Shown: positions 52,160-60,921 of the stretch, piece after piece
Numbering within the stretch: position 1 is the first letter of the stretch
Layout: every line of letters begins with the position of its first letter
NCBI GenBank assembly: GCA_002973635.1
Contig: CP027224.1
Span: forward strand, 2,304,501 to 2,368,500
Length of the DNA stretch: 64,000 nucleotides
Origin: Lysinibacillus sp. B2A1
Lineage (GTDB): Bacteria > Bacillota > Bacilli > Bacillales_A > Planococcaceae
Direction of reading: 5' to 3'
The notes under the pieces: generated by a model
The model's input: only the letters and a program-made list of their open reading frames with translations
Database searches by the model: none
Told to the model about the DNA's origin: nothing
Position numbers and translations under genes: made by a program

Positions 52160-52385
52160 GCAAAACCAAAGCTTGACCTACAGCAGAAGGATGACACGGA
52201 GAAGCCGGCATTATTTATCACGAAAGACCACGAGTCCCTAAAGGAGCATCGCCAGCCTCTGCCTTATGAATAGACCGAACGAAGGAATGTATGCGCAAGG
52301 ACGCCAAGAGACATGGGAGGGTACGTCGTCATAAGCATCGCAGAGATCCATTAGTGCATCACATAGTGGAGGTGAAAGTTAATTT
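52160..52385 (+). other. Non-coding tail of the IS110-family element
   Basis: This GC-richer stretch after the transposase (GAAGCCGGCATTATTTATCA, GACGCCAAGAGACATGGGAG and others) has no open frame of note. In IS110-family elements one non-coding end specifies a structured bridge RNA. This segment or the left flank could be that RNA. Confidence 0.35.
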
Positions 52386-52504
52386 TATCCAATTATCTTT
52401 AGCGAAGCGTACTCACCAAATGACAATGAATTGAAGAACTAGAAAAGACTATATGTACTAAGTGGTAAAAAAATATTTTCACCACTTTAAGAACGGGTCG
52501 AACC

Positions 52505-52518
52505 GTTGATATATCAAC
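52505..52518. repeat. Palindrome GTTGATATATCAAC
   Basis: A perfect 14-base palindrome, identical to that at 19923-19936. Imperfect versions are at 48309-48322 and 53335-53349. It lies 22 bases before the lipoprotein start. Confidence 0.5.
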
Positions 52519-52539
52519 ATTTATAGAGGGAGTGTTTAT

Positions 52540-53064
52540 ATGAAGAAATTTTCACTATATTTAAGTGTCTTATTCTGTTTGGTTTCAGTAGTGGGTTGTA
52601 GCGAGCAGGACAAGGATGTAAACGGTGAGTTTCTTTTAGGTAACTTTGGCACTGATTGGAAAGAAGAAACTTTTTATTTGGTTGTTCCAATTAATTGGTC
52701 AGGAGAATCATCTGTAACAATAGAATCGATAAAGTTGATAAAAAAAGATGAGAAGCCTATTACATACGAGGAAGATGGTAAAAAATATCAAGTCTTTGGC
52801 GCAAACCCATTGAAGTCATCAGGGATATATGGTGAATCAGATGTAGGAGAATTAAAAAATATAAAAGATATAGAGATAAACGGTGATGGTAAAATTGCGC
52901 TTAAATTAGTATTGGGAGAAGAGGTAAATGAAGACAGTGAACGAAGAATAAAAATTAGTTTTAGTATTAACGGAGAAGAATATGAAAAAATTGTTGAATG
53001 GAAAACCCTCGAACAATTAGCTACGGTGTCAGAAAACAATTCAGTCATACCCTACACAACTTAG
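52540..53064 (+). CDS. Putative lipoprotein
   Basis: This 174-residue protein has a lipoprotein signal (YLSVLFCLVSVVGC, lipobox VVGC, acylated Cys20) and a beta-rich mature part (YLVVPINWSGESSVTIESIK, D-S-E-R-R-I-K-I-S-F). ATG 52540 follows AGAGGGAGTGTTTAT. It is anchored on the outer face of the membrane. No family is recognised. It lies in the mobile-element-rich hotspot. Confidence 0.7.
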   Translation: MKKFSLYLSVLFCLVSVVGCSEQDKDVNGEFLLGNFGTDWKEETFYLVVPINWSGESSVTIESIKLIKKDEKPITYEEDGKKYQVFGANPLKSSGIYGESDVGELKNIKDIEINGDGKIALKLVLGEEVNEDSERRIKISFSINGEEYEKIVEWKTLEQLATVSENNSVIPYTT

Positions 53065-53256
53065 CAGAAAACTACTTTAAAGATATTTTATATTCTCTTA
53101 ATATGAAAAGTTATTAACTTTAGATATTTGCTGACGGTTTTACTTTACAATAAAGAGATTGTTAAAAATATACTTAGTGCAACAAGAATTTAAAAAGTAT
53201 ACAAAATAAACCTAATAAACGTCAAATGAAAGTTTAGAAATATATCAAAAAGCCAA

Positions 53257-53284
53257 AAAGCGTTGTTAAATCAACGTTTTTTGT
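53257..53284 (+). terminator. Rho-independent terminator
   Basis: CGTTG pairs with CAACG over a 6-base loop, with A-T extension, and is followed by six T. Confidence 0.55.
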
Positions 53285-53458
53285 TTTTTTAATGAACATT
53301 ATTTATACAGCTTTTTATGCAAGGGTTGCAAACAATTGATACATCAACAATTAAACAATTATGGTTTGCTGTCTAGTGTACATAAAATCGTGCATATGCG
53401 TTGTTAATATGCAATTTTGACGCTCCTTATTACAATAAAACATTCATGTGCTTCGTGC

Positions 53459-53640
53459 TCCTAACCCATGCATTTTTTCAGGCAATAAGGGCTGCGAATA
53501 AAATATGGCATTAATTTCTTGTTGTCCCGAATAGAATAGGCACATTCATGTTTTGTTTAATCCAACGAAAAAACTTTCAATTGCCCAACGAGATTTATAA
53601 ATGGGATGTTTAATCGTTCCATATTGTGCAGGATAGGTTA
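53459..53640 (-). pseudogene. IS4-like transposase remnant
   Basis: Reading leftward from about 53640 the frame gives Y-P-A-Q-Y-G-T-I-K-H-P and YKSRWAIESFFVWLKQNMNV, then PILFGTTRN and a stop. The W-x-I-E-x-F-F-x-W-L-K-Q-N motif is the C-terminal YREK-type region of IS4-like transposases. Only about 60 codons remain, with internal stops. The rest of 53065-53857 holds a terminator at 53257 and no gene that I can support. Confidence 0.65.
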
Positions 53641-53857
53641 TCGAAGAAATAGTTAAAGATTTACTTGTTAAATAATTGGGTTGATAAAGTTGTTAAATTT
53701 ATCTACAATTTAACTATATCATAAGTAAAGGAAGATGAACTCTTGATGGCATGTATTGTATTAGAAGTTTTAACAGGATCAAAGAAGCAAAAAATTAGCA
53801 AGGGTTCAGTAGAATAACCCTTACTGCTGTTCCCTGCGTATTAATTGGGGGATAAAA

Positions 53858-54418
53858 ATGATAAAGCATTATATTGAAAATTTTCTAACAGGTGATAAAA
53901 TCGTTTTACGAAAAATTACAAAAGATGATTATGAAAATTTCTATGCAATTGAAGATGTTGTAGAAAGTCGATTATTAATGAATGATGGGATTCCATTTCC
54001 ACCAACTAAAGGTGACCATGAAAAGTTTCTAAGTGAAGTAAATCCTGAAAAAGATGAATATATATTCGGGATTGAGCTGAAAGATGAGAAAATCTTTATT
54101 GGGACGATATCTGTTTACTCAGTGAATTGGAAAAACAGTACTTGTCATGTTGGTGTTTCCATTGGAACCGCATACCAAGGAAAAGGCTATGGAACAGATT
54201 CGATGAAAGTATTGATTGACTTTATATTCAATTATATGAATTTAAATAAAGTAAAACTTCAGGTATTTAGTTTTAATAAAAGAGCAGTTGCTTCTTATGA
54301 AAAATGTGGGTTTTCTTTGGAAGGAACTTTAAAAGAAGAACTATTTAGATTTGGAAGATTTTACGATATTTATTATATGGGATTGATTAGAAAAGATTGG
54401 ATTAATTTACAGAGTTAA
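53858..54418 (+). CDS. GNAT N-acetyltransferase (RimJ/RimL-like)
   Basis: This 186-residue enzyme has the GNAT core: KIVLRKITKDDYENFYAIED at residues 14-33, acetyl-CoA loop GTAYQGKGYGTDSMKVLIDF (about 104-123), and KLQVFSFNKRAVASYEKCGF near the C-terminus. The acceptor may be a protein N-terminus, an amine or an antibiotic. ATG 53858 follows TTGGGGGATAAAA. Confidence 0.88.
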   Translation: MIKHYIENFLTGDKIVLRKITKDDYENFYAIEDVVESRLLMNDGIPFPPTKGDHEKFLSEVNPEKDEYIFGIELKDEKIFIGTISVYSVNWKNSTCHVGVSIGTAYQGKGYGTDSMKVLIDFIFNYMNLNKVKLQVFSFNKRAVASYEKCGFSLEGTLKEELFRFGRFYDIYYMGLIRKDWINLQS

Positions 54419-55174
54419 ATATTGTTCAGTAAGGAAGTATAAGTTTAATAACAAACATTATAAAAGTGTTCTCTTTCGAGGATGCTTTTTCTTTTGCACA
54501 AAAGTAGGTGAAACGTCATTATTCACTAATACAACGGATTCGGATAAACTGTTAGAATCGTTAACTAGTGATATTAATAAAAAAGAATTTGATATGGTCA
54601 ACGATGAAATTATAATCAATCAGGCAGTGTATTAATACGCAGAAGTTGCTGAGGAGCTTTGCGATGAATATTAAAGAAGGTGTACTGGCAGTTGCTAGGC
54701 ATTAAGAGCCGTATTTGTAGGGGCATATAGAAGGCTGTAGAACGTTTAATAGTAAGTTGATAAATTATCACATATAAAAGAAACGCCTTATAATGAACGT
54801 CTAATACCTTTCTATAATTGGTTGAATGAGCGTGATGGTCTTCCACAATCAATAGTACATGATGAACCATCATTAGGTAAATGGCTGGAATGGTAAATGG
54901 AAAAAGTTATCCAAATGAAAGTGTTATGGGGTATTATTAAATTACAAAGCAGATTAGTGAAAGTATGGTCTGATAGAGGTCTTAAGATATGAAGCGTTTA
55001 GTTATAGGTATAGTAGTAATTTAGTTGATTTACTATGTAGTTTTTAACTACAGACTCATCAGGTTAGCGTGTTATCTAATTATTAAACTAACTAAGCAGG
55101 AGAGTTGAAGAAGTAATAAAAAAGTTCGATTTTTACTAAAAACGGATTTCTTTAATTCGTTAATGGAGGAAAAG
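54419..55174. other. Gene-poor stretch with a decayed copy of a prophage gene
   Basis: No intact gene is visible. Bases 54661-54896 are a decayed copy of the 3' part of the gene at 45630 (GATGAATATTAAAGAAGGTG corresponds to 46274 onward; CCTTTCTATAATTGGTTGAA to 46427 onward). It reaches a full end encoding LPQSIVHDEPSLGKWLEW. A short open remnant at about 54500-54635 encodes LLESLTSDINKKEFDMVNDE. Both suggest a vanished relative of the prophage. Confidence 0.65.
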
Positions 55175-55675
55175 ATGATTAGAGATAAAATTGATAAAAT
55201 CTTAGACTGTTTACCAGAGGAAGAATTAGAAAATGTTTATTGGTCAATAGTTTTTATCCAAGAAGATTATATATTTAAACAAAACTTACGTGAAAAAGGT
55301 GTCGTCATAGAATTAGTTAATGAAGCAGAGGTAATTAATAATTTATGGGATAAGACATTCGCACAAAACATTAGTGAAGAATTAAAAGAAGAAATATATT
55401 ATGAACAGTTTAAATGGCATATTTTCAGCTATGATAAGCAAGAATGCTTGAAAAAAGATGCTGCCAGAAAAGCATTTGATACTTTATCTAAAGAAGAATT
55501 TTATGTAATGTATCAAGGTTCACCAATAATATTCCTTTATACAAATGCTAATGAAGTAATATCAAGGGATTTTGATACTCAACAAGATATATATATATTT
55601 GATAAAAACTTTACTTGGACATATGTTCATACACACGAATCAATGTGTGGTCCATATCTTTATAAGATAGATTGA
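55175..55675 (+). CDS. DUF4275 family protein
   Basis: This 166-residue protein ends with TWTYVHTHESMCGPYLYKID, the T-H-E-x-x-C-G-P-Y signature of DUF4275. Its N-terminal half is acidic and helical. ATG 55175 follows TGGAGGAAAAG; an ATG at 55163 lies upstream of that site. The family occurs in Bacillales accessory regions and its function is unknown. Confidence 0.8.
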   Translation: MIRDKIDKILDCLPEEELENVYWSIVFIQEDYIFKQNLREKGVVIELVNEAEVINNLWDKTFAQNISEELKEEIYYEQFKWHIFSYDKQECLKKDAARKAFDTLSKEEFYVMYQGSPIIFLYTNANEVISRDFDTQQDIYIFDKNFTWTYVHTHESMCGPYLYKID

Positions 55676-55924
55676 AATTAAGATTCACAATGATTGGGAC
55701 AAATTTTGGATGTTATTACTAACTAAGGGCAGTAATAACAAGGTTCTAGACGTGTAATTAGAGCAATGGCAAATGTGCTTACATTTTTAGAATCTATTGA
55801 GAAGAAAATAACTTAGATATACAGGATTATAACTTTGATATTGTCTTAGCGCTGTTTAATATAAAAATCGTTAAAGAATATTTAATAATATATAATTCTA
55901 GAACAAATACAAAGAGGTGATTTC

Positions 55925-57298
55925 ATGAATAAATGGATTTTCCAAGGCAATCCAACAAGGTTTAATGTGGATGCTTATTTACTTGATAATGATGTGATTA
56001 CTTGGTCTATGCGGCAGCAGCATTTAGCAAATTATATTGAAATTGGCGATGATGTTTTTATTTGGCGATCTGATGGGAATGAAAAAGGAAGTAGTGGAAT
56101 TGTCGCTAGAGCGCAAGTAATATCACTTCCTCAAGACTACATAAATAGTGAGGAATCTGCACAGTATTGGTATGAAGACGTGACCGAAGTTTATTTAGCT
56201 GTTCGTTTGAAAGTTTTAGAGGTAGAAGTAGAGAACATGTTAAAAAGAACAAATTTGCTGCAACATGAAATTTTACAACACTTACCCATTTTGAAAATTA
56301 GACAAAACACAAATTATTTGTTAACGGCAGATTTAGGGGCAGCTTTAGTGAAAGAATGGGAAGAAGCTGTAGAAAAGTCTGAGACTCAAGCTCATTTACA
56401 AGTTAAAGAATCTAACACTGGCATCGTCCTCTCCATCCCAGCATCTTCAACTATTCATTTAATCGAATGCTACCATATCCATGCATTTCCTTCCCCACGC
56501 TCGTATAACTATTCGAATCTTGTGACGTTTCGTAAAAAAGGTGGGGCGATGCGAGAGCTGTATACAGTGATTGGTACATTTGTGATGGATGTTCGGCATG
56601 GTGTGGTAAATGAAACGATTGAACGATTTCCTACAGATGTGCAGGTTAGAATTAGACAATATGTGGAGGAACGTGCGCGGGATTTTGGATTTGAAAAGCC
56701 TGAGTTTCAGTTTTGGGTACTATGTTTTGAGCAGTCATTACAACATGAGCCACAAGCGGTAAAAACGTATAATGGACATGTGTATTTTACTTATAAGGAT
56801 CTTATAAGTGGAGAGCCATATGTAAAGATTTCATCCAATCAAACAACAAATACCAAAGCAGACTACATACATGATTTTGAACAAGAAATGAATGAATTGA
56901 AAGTGACACCAATTGAGGAAACGGAAAAAGAGCAGATTGTGAAGTCACGTATTGGTCAGTCGTCGTTTAAAAAGGCATTATTGTCCTTTGAGAAAAAGTG
57001 TAAGCTATGTGGCGTGTCAGAGGAAGCATTTTTAATTGCGAGTCACATTAAGCCGTGGTCTATTTCAAATCACCACGAACGACTTGATGTTGACAATGGT
57101 TTGCTACTTTGCCCAAATCATAATCAATTGTTCGACAAAGGGTTTATTAGCTTTCTAAATAATGGACAAATTGTTGTTTCAGATAGCATAGATGACAATA
57201 CGAGGCAGTTTATGCACATCCAAGTAACGATGAAAATCAAATTAACAGACAGACAAAAAGTTTATATGCAGTGGCATTTGGAGAATATTTTTAGGTAA
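55925..57298 (+). CDS. EVE-HNH nuclease, probable modified-DNA restriction enzyme
   Basis: This 457-residue protein has three parts. An EVE (PUA-like) base-reading domain spans residues 1-150 (WIFQGNPTRFNVDAYLLDN, W-S-M-R-Q, G-D-D-V-F-I-W-R). A middle domain (about 170-310) has YTVIGTFVMDVRHGVVNETI. An HNH nuclease domain (about 358-412) has CKLCG, ASHIKPWS (His), V-D-N-G-L-L-L-C-P-N-H-N-Q-L-F-D-K-G. EVE-HNH enzymes are known modification-dependent endonucleases, so this is a good candidate anti-phage protein. ATG 55925 follows AAAGAGGTGATTTC. Confidence 0.85.
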   Translation: MNKWIFQGNPTRFNVDAYLLDNDVITWSMRQQHLANYIEIGDDVFIWRSDGNEKGSSGIVARAQVISLPQDYINSEESAQYWYEDVTEVYLAVRLKVLEVEVENMLKRTNLLQHEILQHLPILKIRQNTNYLLTADLGAALVKEWEEAVEKSETQAHLQVKESNTGIVLSIPASSTIHLIECYHIHAFPSPRSYNYSNLVTFRKKGGAMRELYTVIGTFVMDVRHGVVNETIERFPTDVQVRIRQYVEERARDFGFEKPEFQFWVLCFEQSLQHEPQAVKTYNGHVYFTYKDLISGEPYVKISSNQTTNTKADYIHDFEQEMNELKVTPIEETEKEQIVKSRIGQSSFKKALLSFEKKCKLCGVSEEAFLIASHIKPWSISNHHERLDVDNGLLLCPNHNQLFDKGFISFLNNGQIVVSDSIDDNTRQFMHIQVTMKIKLTDRQKVYMQWHLENIFR

Positions 57299-57546
57299 AG
57301 AGAACGTTTAGTCTAACTACTACTCGAATTCGTTTTATAGCTATAATTAATATAGGAATCAAGGGTTTGAGGCGATTTCCCCTTTTTCTGAGAAAACAAT
57401 AGAAAATGAAGATTTCCTACACATTAGTTTGTCTTTTTTTAACTTGCTTCATATGTTTAAATCATTATTTGTTAGTCCGTAAGTCCATTGTATATTTACC
57501 AATTAGAGTATATTTATAAAAATGATTAATTGTTTATTAGGAGAAT

Positions 57547-57580
57547 GCCGAGTTTGTGTAAATCACACAACCCCGGCTTT
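57547..57580. terminator. Terminator downstream of the minus-strand operon
   Basis: GCCGAGTTTGTGT pairs with ACACAACCCCGGC (11 of 13 positions), flanked by TTTTA on the plus side. It lies 7 bases beyond the stop of the operon's last gene. The preceding 57299-57546 shows no gene. Confidence 0.6.
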
Positions 57581-57586
57581 TAGATC

Positions 57587-58741
57587 TTATAATTCCAGCC
57601 TTTCTACTAAAGGGATTCCAATTTTCTTAAGCAAGAAAGATAATAGTTTCCAATAACATCTTTTATAGAAGGGAAGATGGTTGACGTATAGGGCTGTATA
57701 TTCAGGTGTTCCTACACCGCCTCTAGCCTTTTTAAAGTGACCAGCGCCTGCACTTTGATGATATAAATATTTATTGTCTAGAGCTAATGTTGTGTTTAAG
57801 TGTCTCAGAATTCTATAGAGCTGATATTTCGGGAATAATGAGAGATTGTAACCGTAAATCGGATTTGTCATCATATTGCTTAACACAAAGGTTCCAGAAA
57901 TAGCTTCTAATTGACCGTTAATTTTTACTCCTTGAAAAATGAATAAATTCTTTTTCAGCATCTTTTCAATGAATGTATAGGTGAATTGTGGATTTAAATC
58001 AGAATACTTTTCTATATATAATTGATGATAAAGCTCAACGATTCGTTCAATATCAGCTGTTGCTAATTCTTTATTAGAAACAACCGTCATATCCTTGGTT
58101 AAACATTTCTCATCATGTTTTCGTTTTTTTCTTTCACTTTTAGTAGGTGTATTTAGTCTATCGTTCGTAGATATGTAAATATAGCGACTAGGTAATAAAT
58201 TAAAGCCCTCTTTTTCAAACCCCTCCATCATATTTTTATGACAAATTTCATTAATAGATCGAAAGCCAAGTTGGTGTGTTGGAAAATGTTTAATCAGCAG
58301 CTCTTTTATTAAAAAAATTTCCTCTACTGTTAAAGGCGTTATTAAGTTTGTGGAAAGGCAATAATTGTTAATATAAACGATTTTATTCATTTCCATTTTC
58401 TTTGCTATATAGCCAAATTGATTAATTATAGCCTTAAGAACAACTCTTAACGGTTTTGAAGAAATAAAGCGCAATTCTTCCTTTGCATAGGAAATATAAT
58501 GCGTATATGGTGAACAAACATATGAATTTTCGTAGGTGCTGTCATTGACTGTACAGGGTATTAATTTACGCCCAATTGCGGCAAAAAAAATGTCTGTTTT
58601 TACGTTTTGGATATAAGCTGCTGTGTCAGCAATCATGTCTTCGAAAAACTCTTGTAAAAATGCTCCGTTTTCATAGAAATGCCAATCTAATTCGTGCATA
58701 TTATTTTTGTTGAATAGAGTACCTTTATCATCATTCAGCAT
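57587..58741 (-). CDS. GNAT-like protein of the acyl-metabolite operon
   Basis: This 384-residue protein has a helical N-terminal half and a GNAT-like C-terminal half: FTYTFIEKMLKKNLFIFQGV, N-G-Q-L-E-A-I-S-G-T-F-V, and QSAGAGHFKKARGGVGTPEY. It may transfer an acyl or aminoacyl group. The start at 58741 (ATG within AAAATGCTGAATGA) overlaps the upstream stop, with AGAGG upstream; a longer frame to 58777 is less likely. It is the last gene of the operon. Confidence 0.7.
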   Translation of the reverse strand: MLNDDKGTLFNKNNMHELDWHFYENGAFLQEFFEDMIADTAAYIQNVKTDIFFAAIGRKLIPCTVNDSTYENSYVCSPYTHYISYAKEELRFISSKPLRVVLKAIINQFGYIAKKMEMNKIVYINNYCLSTNLITPLTVEEIFLIKELLIKHFPTHQLGFRSINEICHKNMMEGFEKEGFNLLPSRYIYISTNDRLNTPTKSERKKRKHDEKCLTKDMTVVSNKELATADIERIVELYHQLYIEKYSDLNPQFTYTFIEKMLKKNLFIFQGVKINGQLEAISGTFVLSNMMTNPIYGYNLSLFPKYQLYRILRHLNTTLALDNKYLYHQSAGAGHFKKARGGVGTPEYTALYVNHLPFYKRCYWKLLSFLLKKIGIPLVERLEL

Positions 58742-60065
58742 TTTGAACAACCTCTTTAACTGCCATTTTGTTTTCAATCCGTTTCAGTTTTGTTAATCGG
58801 TCTTGTTCTTCATATGGACTGAAAGTGATAAGAGGGCAGTGGTAGTTTTCTTGTAGATAGACCATTAAATTTGCTTGAATGCTTTGTTCAGTTTCTTGTC
58901 TTTGCTCTTCATCAAACACTAAACATTGGACCTCGATTTTATTTTCGCTATGTTGAATAACTCTATATTCTTTTAGGTTTTCTGAAGCGGTAATACAAGC
59001 TCGTCGAATAAAATCAGGAAAAACGTATGCTAGATGATCATGGTGTCTATCTTTTAAAATAAATAAGTCATCCATACGTCCCTCAATTTGTTCAATCGCC
59101 AACATTGGAGAGCCACAAGGGCAAGGCTCGGATTTTATTGTAAGAATATCGTTTAAACGATAACGAATAATGGGCTGTGTACGTCTTCTAAAATCAGTGA
59201 TAATCGGATAAAATTTCGTTTTCTCCGAATTTAGGAATTCTTTTTCGATATAAACGATATCTTCATTTAAATGAATCGTACCATGTGAGCAAGAACATCC
59301 AAGGAAACCCTCTGTACATTGATAGACCTGATGAACCTTTTGATTAAATATATTTTCTATGAATACTTGGTCTAAAGGGTCCAAAACTTCTGCCATTGTA
59401 ATAATTTTGATAGGTTGTATGGCTAGTTTATTTTCTTTTACAGCTTGAGCCAAGCGTCTAACCATTGAAGGGGGTGCTGCAATAATCGTTGGTTGATAGG
59501 CTTTTAACCTTTTTATATGGGATTCAAAGCTATCTAGTAAATCAAAAAATGAAAATTCTATTTTTTTATTTTTTACAGACTCATACAAATTGCTGTTTGC
59601 ACGTAAAAAGAAGGCAATTTTCTCTTTGTTTTTAAAACCATTAGGCAGCAATTTCGCTAAAATCGTCCCTGCCCAGGCTGTTTGTTCTTCTTCTGAGACT
59701 AAGAAAATCCCTCTGTTTCCAGACGTTCCAGATGATAATCCTACAGTAATATTACCAATTGTTGGGGAAAAATCTCGGTTTTCTTCAGCATTTAAAGCAA
59801 CCCCGAAAGCCTCTTCTTTTAAAACGCCTTTTGTATTAAGGGTGTTGAAGTGATCCATCATTATTTGTTTATCCATAAAAGGATAATTAGTTATGTCATT
59901 AGATGCTTTTAACCTCAACTGGCGATAATATGAAGAATGTTTATTTATCCATAAAAGATGTTTTTTCAATTGCTTGCTCTGCCATTGTCGAAAGGACTGT
60001 GGTGAGTATTTTTGTATACGTTTCACTCTTAAATAGTTTTGTAGAATTTTAATGACCTTCATCAT
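58731..60065 (-). CDS. F390-synthetase-like adenylate-forming enzyme
   Basis: This 444-residue protein belongs to the phenylacetate-CoA ligase/F390 synthetase-related group. It has the ATP-binding loop VGLSSGTSGNRGIFLV (near residue 110), an acyl-adenylate region with QVYQCTEGFLGCSCSHGTIH and IITDFRRRTQPIIRYRLNDI, and P-C-P-C-G-S. It activates a carboxylic acid as an adenylate for coupling to an amine, alcohol or thiol. ATG 60065 follows AAGAGGTTAAAA. It overlaps the GNAT-like gene. Confidence 0.85.
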   Translation of the reverse strand: MMKVIKILQNYLRVKRIQKYSPQSFRQWQSKQLKKHLLWINKHSSYYRQLRLKASNDITNYPFMDKQIMMDHFNTLNTKGVLKEEAFGVALNAEENRDFSPTIGNITVGLSSGTSGNRGIFLVSEEEQTAWAGTILAKLLPNGFKNKEKIAFFLRANSNLYESVKNKKIEFSFFDLLDSFESHIKRLKAYQPTIIAAPPSMVRRLAQAVKENKLAIQPIKIITMAEVLDPLDQVFIENIFNQKVHQVYQCTEGFLGCSCSHGTIHLNEDIVYIEKEFLNSEKTKFYPIITDFRRRTQPIIRYRLNDILTIKSEPCPCGSPMLAIEQIEGRMDDLFILKDRHHDHLAYVFPDFIRRACITASENLKEYRVIQHSENKIEVQCLVFDEEQRQETEQSIQANLMVYLQENYHCPLITFSPYEEQDRLTKLKRIENKMAVKEVVQNAE

Positions 60066-60084
60066 TTTTAACCTCTTTGCCTAT

Positions 60085-60921
60085 TTATTGAAATGGTTCT
60101 TCGCAATGAGTAGGAATAATTTTAATTTTTTTGTCTAATGAATGCAATTGCACTATTTTTTCGAAGTTTTCTTTATATTCTTTAGCGTTAGCCATAATTA
60201 TATAGGCTAATTTACTAGGGGAACGATTTTCCCTATAGCCAACACTTCTCCAAACAGCATCCGCGATTAAAAAAATAGTTTCCTTTTTGTCACTTTCAAA
60301 AATCAAACCAAATTGTCCTTTTGCATGCCCTGATAAATTAATGGCAATACAACTCCCATCACCAAATATATCAAAAAGAGGTTTTTGAAAAATGTCAATA
60401 ATTGTGTTGATGGATGGATTACCGATTTGAGTTGTTTTTGCATCTTCTATAAAAGAAACTCGTTCTTCAAAATCAGCAGGTAATAGATTGGGGATATAGG
60501 CAGATAATACAGCACCTATATCTTTTTTATTTTTTATTGAAAGATAGGCTTCTTTAGAGCAGATAAATTGACTGTTAGGAAAATCTTTTAATCCACACAT
60601 ATGATCGGCATGGAAATGGCTCAAAAAAATATATTGAATATCATCCGCTAAAATGTTTTCTTGCGCTAGTTGTGCTAGGATGCTGTCTTCGGGCTTTATA
60701 TAGACAGGCGTGATCTTAGCATATATGGAATAAGGGAATCTTTTCGTTTCTTCATAAAAACGCTTAGTATATCCAGTGTCAAATAAAATATAGCCTTTAT
60801 TCGGATGTTTTAATAGAGCAACCATAGCAGGAAATTTCATCTCATAGGATGCTTCTCCTTTTAAAGCTATTTTTGCATTATGCGTACAGTACCCTGTATG
60901 AAATAATTTATAGCTAATCAT
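60085..60921 (-). CDS. Metallo-beta-lactamase-fold hydrolase (AHL-lactonase-like)
   Basis: This 278-residue hydrolase has the H-x-H-x-D-H motif at residues 102-107 (SHFHADHMCG), D-T-G at 48-50, S-G-H-A-K-G, and a closing H in I-P-T-H-C-E. Overall it resembles N-acyl homoserine lactonases and other lactonases, so it could open or release a lactone or thioester. The start at 60921 (ATGATTAGC) overlaps the stop of the upstream gene. Confidence 0.85.
   Translation of the reverse strand: MISYKLFHTGYCTHNAKIALKGEASYEMKFPAMVALLKHPNKGYILFDTGYTKRFYEETKRFPYSIYAKITPVYIKPEDSILAQLAQENILADDIQYIFLSHFHADHMCGLKDFPNSQFICSKEAYLSIKNKKDIGAVLSAYIPNLLPADFEERVSFIEDAKTTQIGNPSINTIIDIFQKPLFDIFGDGSCIAINLSGHAKGQFGLIFESDKKETIFLIADAVWRSVGYRENRSPSKLAYIIMANAKEYKENFEKIVQLHSLDKKIKIIPTHCEEPFQ

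Larger units (their letters stand above)
50690..52385 (+). mobile_element. IS110-family insertion sequence (ends approximate)
   Basis: The element consists of one intact transposase gene with about 190 bases of non-coding sequence upstream and about 220 bases downstream. The downstream part is notably more GC-rich than its surroundings. IS110 elements have no terminal inverted repeats, so the exact ends cannot be placed from one copy. Confidence 0.5.

Noticed and set aside
54616..54873. Minus-strand frame of 85 codons
   Set aside because: It lies opposite the decayed HTH gene copy, without a ribosome site or protein-like features.
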